Assembly (NCBI RefSeq): GCF_003259365.1
Contig: NZ_QLLY01000021.1
Location: 62,001-126,000 of the forward strand
From: Streptomyces sp. PsTaAH-137
GTDB taxonomy: Bacteria > Actinomycetota > Actinomycetes > Streptomycetales > Streptomycetaceae
Length of the DNA stretch: 64,000 nt
Direction: 5' to 3'
A model generated the notes under the pieces. The model saw only the letters and a list, made by a program, of their open reading frames with translations. It searched no databases and was not told where the DNA came from. The position numbers were made by a program, and so were the translations under genes. This document shows positions 61,501 through 64,000 of the stretch, one piece after another (position 1 is the stretch's first letter; each line of letters opens with the position of its first letter).

Positions 61501-61802
61501 CCCTGCGCGACGCGATCGCGGCACGCTGCGCGGAGACCGTCGTCGCGGGTTTGGTCGACGTCGGCGCCGAACTCCACGCGCGCCGCGACGACGTGGCCCG
61601 CGCGGTCCGGCTGTTCGCGGCGTCGGACGTCCTGCGCGACGGCCGGCCCCGCCCGCTCCCCGAGCGCGACGAGTGCGCGGCCGTGGAGACCCGCGCGCGG
61701 GCCGAACTTGGCGCCACCCGGTACGAGGCCGAGCGCGCGGCGGGCACGGCGCTCACCCCGGAGCAGCTCGTGGCCGAACTGGCGGGCCCCACGGCCGACT
61801 AG
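58593..61802 (+). CDS. BTAD/SARP-type regulator with AAA and TPR domains
   Basis: A 1069-residue regulator. An N-terminal OmpR-type winged helix (about 1-95) and a BTAD domain (about 95-250) are followed by an NTPase with Walker A GPGGSGKTRLAEE at about 289-300, LLILDNCEHV (Walker B), a winged-helix-like region, then long TPR-like repeats. This is the AfsR-type large SARP architecture that controls secondary metabolism. The GTG at 58593 is the natural start because the domain begins RYTILG; a 58-codon upstream extension is Pro-rich and non-coding in character. No ribosome site, so may be leaderless. It starts 237 bases after the asparagine synthase-like gene. Confidence 0.9.
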   Translation: MRYTILGTTKAYDTDGTPVPVGGPRLRALLTSLALHTPRPAPVDTLIDDVWEDTPPADAPAALQALVGRLRRALGKDAVTSEPGGYRLTATRDDIDLYVFERLAREGTAALAAHDPATAARTLREALALWHGPALADLPGHTAATRPEAQRLETTRARVQADLDLGRAPDLVPELRELTAAQPYDEPLHALLVRALRATGRRADALAAYETARRTLADGLGADPGPELVALHTELLTEPAPPATPEPPAPRPPDRTGNLRPRLNSFVGREPELDAIRSELRGARLVTLTGPGGSGKTRLAEEAAAPEPRAWLVELAPLDDPKAVPGAVVSALGLRETVLMTAERAVLHDDPTRLLIEHCAHRSELLILDNCEHVIDAAAELAETLLTHCPGLTILATSREPLGVPGESVRPVEPLPPHPAHRLFAERAAAVRPGFDPARDAEAVAEICRRLDGLPLAIELAAARLRMLTPRQIADRLDDRFRLLTSGSRTVLPRQQTLRAVVDWSWDLLDDGERAALAELSVFAGGWTLEAAEAVCSAPGGADTVGSLVDKSLLIATPSGQGLPGMRYRMLETIHEYAIERAAETPELRLAAERRHLAYIRALVEEADPKIRSGEQLPWIQRLETELDNIRAALTRVTTAPGLVDEEAAIALALHIGWFWWLRNYRSEGGGWVQAIRRMLPDDTEPDDPGSPLHWPRMKLRLLALFLVTESTPQEVIKSEADRAYMVRVRTAFEPPSREGASFPGIIWPFTLFVLDGVSDVREALDRAVENCRRFGGDWEIGVTLMFRTHTVVDMAGRMEGVDEDIVELREISRRVGDRWMRAQVCSAAAEVAMSRGRYPEAQVELEEGIRLAHEVGAYAETPFLLARIAEIAYREGDREAARKALDTASEEADRYGIADTAAFIGVLHAHLALAEGKVDRARELCDTSRAVAEGGTPPPQFNASLGLIDSRITAAESGPVPGLALLTDTLRDAIAARCAETVVAGLVDVGAELHARRDDVARAVRLFAASDVLRDGRPRPLPERDECAAVETRARAELGATRYEAERAAGTALTPEQLVAELAGPTAD

Positions 61803-61823
61803 GGCGTGTGCCCGCGCGCCCGG

Positions 61824-63734
61824 TCAGCCGCAGCTGAACCGCGACTCCGCCCAGTCGGCGACCGCCACCCCGCCGCCCGGCCCCTCCGGCTCCACCACGA
61901 GCCGGATCGTCTTGTGCCCGCTCAGGTTCACATGCACCGGCACCGCCGGATCGTGCCCGCGGACGACCTTCGACCGCCAGGCGCGCGCCCCGTCGACGTA
62001 GACGGAGAACCGGACGGCGCCCAGCCCCAGCGTCATGTCGTCGACACCGACCACGGCGTCGTACGCGGAGCAGGTGCGGTTCAGATCGACGGTGACCGAG
62101 GACCGGGAGTGCACCGAGACGCCGTGCGCGTACCTCGTGCCGTCGATCGACATGCCGTAGCGCTGCCAGACCCAGCTGCTCTCGGCGAGCCGGATCTCCG
62201 GCTTGCTGCCGTCGCCCGTGACGCCGTAGTCGAGCGTGCTCAGCTGGTAGACGGCGGGGGCGGGCGGGGGAGTCGGCGTCGGCGTCGGCTTGGGCGTGGG
62301 CCTGGGCTTGGGCGGGGTGGGCTTCGGGGTCGGCTTCGGCGTGTGCCTGGCCGGCGTGGGCTTAGGAGCCGGCTTCGCCGACGGCTTGGGCTTGGGCGTC
62401 GGAGTGGGCGTCGGCGTCGGGGTGGGCTTCGGCTCGGGCGGGGTGGGCTTCGGCGTCGGCTTCTGCGGCGTCGGCGTGATCGGCTGCGAGACCGGCGGCT
62501 TCTCCTTCCGCGCCTCCGGCTCCTGCTTGGGCTCGGCGCCGGTGAGCGCGATGGCCAGCGCGGCGGCGGTCGCGGCCGCCACCACCCCGGCGGCGATCCC
62601 GGCCTTCGCGGGCGCGCCGAGCCCCTCCGACGCGGCGGCACCGGCCGCGCCGCCCCCCGATGTGCTCCCGCTCGCGGCGGCGGCCGCACCGGCGCCCGCC
62701 GCACTCGCGGCGCCACCGCCGATGAAGGCGGCCGCCTTCGCGTACCCGGCGGCGCCGAACCAGCCGATGACCGCGACCGGCACGACCCCCGGGATGCCGC
62801 TGGCGACTTCCTTGATCTGACCGGCCGCGAGCCGGCACTTGGCGCACTCCTCCAGGTGCTTGCGCAGGCCCCGCTCGGCCCGCGTGCGCAGGCTGCCGCG
62901 CGCGTACGCGCCGAGCCGGTCCGCGTACCGGGAGCACTCCTCGGACTCGGTGAGCGTGGCCGAGACATGCGCCTGGAGGTAGGCCTCCTTCAGGCCCTCG
63001 CGGGCGCGCTTGGCCAGCACCCGCGTGCCGTTGGCGTCGAGGCCGAACAGGGTGGCGACATCGCTGGGCGACTCGTCCTCGACCTCGGTGTGCCACAGCA
63101 CGGCCTGCCAGCGCTCGGGCAGCGAGCGGAAGGCCTGCATGGCCATCGACTGCTCGGCCTCCTGCATGGCCCGTACGTCCGCGCCGAGTTCGAGCGTGTC
63201 GTCGTCGCGGACCTCGGTCGAGCGGGCGGCCTGGTCGGCGAAGAGGGCGAAGTCGTCGACGAGTTGCTCGCGCTTGGCCGACTTCGTCCAGGACGCGGCG
63301 ACCCGCCGCACGGTGGTCAGCAGATAGGCGCGCACCGCGTGCTCGGGCCCGCTGCCGCCGCGCACGGCCTGGAGCATGCGGGCGAAGACCTCGGCCGTCA
63401 GGTCGTCCGCGGTGTGGCCGTCGCGGCAGCAGGTGCGGGCGTAGCGGCGGACGGCGGCGGAGTGCCGGCGGTACAGCTCCTCGTACGCGCCGTCGTCCCC
63501 CGCGCGCATCCGCTCGATCAGATCGGCGTCGGACGGCGCCCGGTCCCCGTCGGCGGCGGCCGAGACCTCGCGCTGGGCCGGTACGGACACGTCGGCGTCG
63601 GGCACGGGAGCCGCGGCGGGTCTGCCGGAGCTCCGGTCGGGGCCGCCCTGGCTCGGTACCTGCTGCGCGGTGAGGTCCTCCGCGCCCGTCCCCCCACCGT
63701 CGGGCCGCTGCTCGCCCTGCCCGTCAACGCTCAT
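61824..63734 (-). CDS. ECF sigma factor fused to zinc finger, transmembrane segment and NPCBM domain
   Basis: A 636-residue one-piece signalling protein. After a Gly/Gln-rich start come sigma-70 region 2 (near 80-150: GAYEELYRRHSAAVRR, DDLTAEVFARML) and region 4 (about 210-260). A zinc-binding stretch follows, with the anti-sigma pattern HLEECAKC (His-x3-Cys-x2-Cys), then an Ala/Gly-rich stretch, one hydrophobic segment (AGIAAGVVAAATAAALAIAL), a long Pro/Lys/Thr linker and a C-terminal NPCBM-type carbohydrate-binding domain (YQLSTLDYGVTGDGSKPE..., HGVSVHSRSSV). The sigma and its own anti-sigma and sensor are thus one polypeptide. Starts at 63734 (ATG) or 63761 (GTG). Confidence 0.9.
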   Translation of the reverse strand: MSVDGQGEQRPDGGGTGAEDLTAQQVPSQGGPDRSSGRPAAAPVPDADVSVPAQREVSAAADGDRAPSDADLIERMRAGDDGAYEELYRRHSAAVRRYARTCCRDGHTADDLTAEVFARMLQAVRGGSGPEHAVRAYLLTTVRRVAASWTKSAKREQLVDDFALFADQAARSTEVRDDDTLELGADVRAMQEAEQSMAMQAFRSLPERWQAVLWHTEVEDESPSDVATLFGLDANGTRVLAKRAREGLKEAYLQAHVSATLTESEECSRYADRLGAYARGSLRTRAERGLRKHLEECAKCRLAAGQIKEVASGIPGVVPVAVIGWFGAAGYAKAAAFIGGGAASAAGAGAAAAASGSTSGGGAAGAAASEGLGAPAKAGIAAGVVAAATAAALAIALTGAEPKQEPEARKEKPPVSQPITPTPQKPTPKPTPPEPKPTPTPTPTPTPKPKPSAKPAPKPTPARHTPKPTPKPTPPKPRPTPKPTPTPTPPPAPAVYQLSTLDYGVTGDGSKPEIRLAESSWVWQRYGMSIDGTRYAHGVSVHSRSSVTVDLNRTCSAYDAVVGVDDMTLGLGAVRFSVYVDGARAWRSKVVRGHDPAVPVHVNLSGHKTIRLVVEPEGPGGGVAVADWAESRFSCG

Positions 63735-63826
63735 CGCGGAAGCCCCCGCCTGCCCACTCACGGCCGATCACCGGGAAAGCGTGCCACACGGGGAGTGCGC
63801 GGCGACGGCCTCTGCACGGCAACCAC

Positions 63827-64000
63827 TCATCCGTGGAGATTTCCCGCACGCGAGCACCAGCCGTCACCCGGCCGGGAACGACACAACCGACCGATCGCAC
63901 ACACGAGTTGACCGCGAGCGACCCTTTTCGATCGCCCGCGGTCAAGGCCGTCGTCCAAGCCGTCGCCCAGGCCGTCGCCCAAGCCGCCGTCCGGGCAGTC
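63827..64000 (-). CDS. Possible C-terminal end of a gene running off the window
   Basis: A minus-strand frame is open from the window edge to a stop at 63827-63829 (57 codons). Its first part encodes Gly-Asp repeats (GGLGDGLGDGLDDGLDRG) from a 12-base tandem repeat. The remainder has Cys and Arg and no recognised motif. Without the missing upstream part it cannot be told from a chance open frame. Confidence 0.25.
   Translation of the reverse strand, partial: DCPDGGLGDGLGDGLDDGLDRGRSKRVARGQLVCAIGRLCRSRPGDGWCSRAGNLHG
63945..63995. repeat. Short tandem repeat of about 12 bases
   Basis: Four imperfect copies of GTCGTCCAAGCC-like units run to the window edge. If coding, they give Gly-Asp-Gly-Leu repeats on the minus strand. 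Confidence 0.6.

Noticed and set aside
57588..61577. Minus-strand frame of 1329 codons opposite the BTAD regulator
   Set aside because: It lies antisense to the asparagine synthase-like and BTAD genes, both with clear motifs; its composition is artefactual.

Overview
The window is high-G+C actinobacterial DNA and almost certainly comes from a Streptomyces chromosome. The evidence is strongly G/C-biased third codon positions, many GTG starts, chaplins and rodlins (the hydrophobic coat proteins of streptomycete aerial hyphae and spores), a melC1-melC2 tyrosinase pair, an NsdA-type sporulation regulator and a c-di-AMP riboswitch in front of a cell-wall hydrolase. No transposase, integrase, CRISPR array or prophage gene was seen.

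Layout. 1-6000: tail of a membrane protein, three tRNA genes (Glu, Asp, Phe), a metallophosphoesterase, a zincin-like metallopeptidase, a lipoprotein and a DEAD-box RNA helicase. 6.1-15.8 kb: a secreted propeller/FG-GAP protein, an APC permease, tRNA-Lys, an AraC regulator, a two-component system and a DUF418-like membrane protein. 15.8-26.3 kb: a surface/secretion region with four short chaplins, melC1-melC2, a VKOR-type thiol oxidoreductase, a degenerate receiver-domain protein and several small exported proteins of unknown function. 26.4-35.8 kb: eight tightly coupled genes for a lipid-linked polysaccharide: two glycosyltransferases, a polyprenyl-phosphate sugar-1-phosphate transferase, a Wzy/ligase-like protein, a MurJ/MviN-type flippase, a polysaccharide deacetylase, a Wzz-like protein and a GNAT-fold transferase. 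A convergent GH26-like hydrolase follows, then a coupled ATP-grasp/flavoprotein pair. 40.1-44.6 kb: a long sortase-type chaplin, a short chaplin, three rodlins and a LytR-CpsA-Psr ligase. 44.7-64 kb: mostly conserved chromosomal genes (TauE-like transporter, alginate lyase-like lipoprotein, initiator tRNA, SpoIIE phosphatase, riboswitch-controlled M23 peptidase, aldo/keto reductase, PrsW, trmB, lhgO, NsdA-like regulator, asparagine synthase-like protein, BTAD/AAA/TPR regulator, and an ECF sigma factor carrying its own zinc finger, membrane segment and carbohydrate-binding domain).

How it fits together. The middle of the window reads as a locus for the outer surface of aerial hyphae and spores. 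It encodes amyloid-forming coat proteins (six chaplins, three rodlins), enzymes that could attach or oxidise them (sortase motif, LCP ligase, VKOR), a complete-looking exopolysaccharide assembly line, a hydrolase and a deacetylase that could trim the product, and tyrosinase. From memory of S. coelicolor, the flanks resemble the SCO4094-SCO4117 neighbourhood and the middle resembles SCO2699-SCO2719. Those regions lie far apart in that species, and the comparison needs an alignment to confirm. The three rodlins, and one chaplin more loosely, share a promoter-like AACC-N16-GTTG arrangement.
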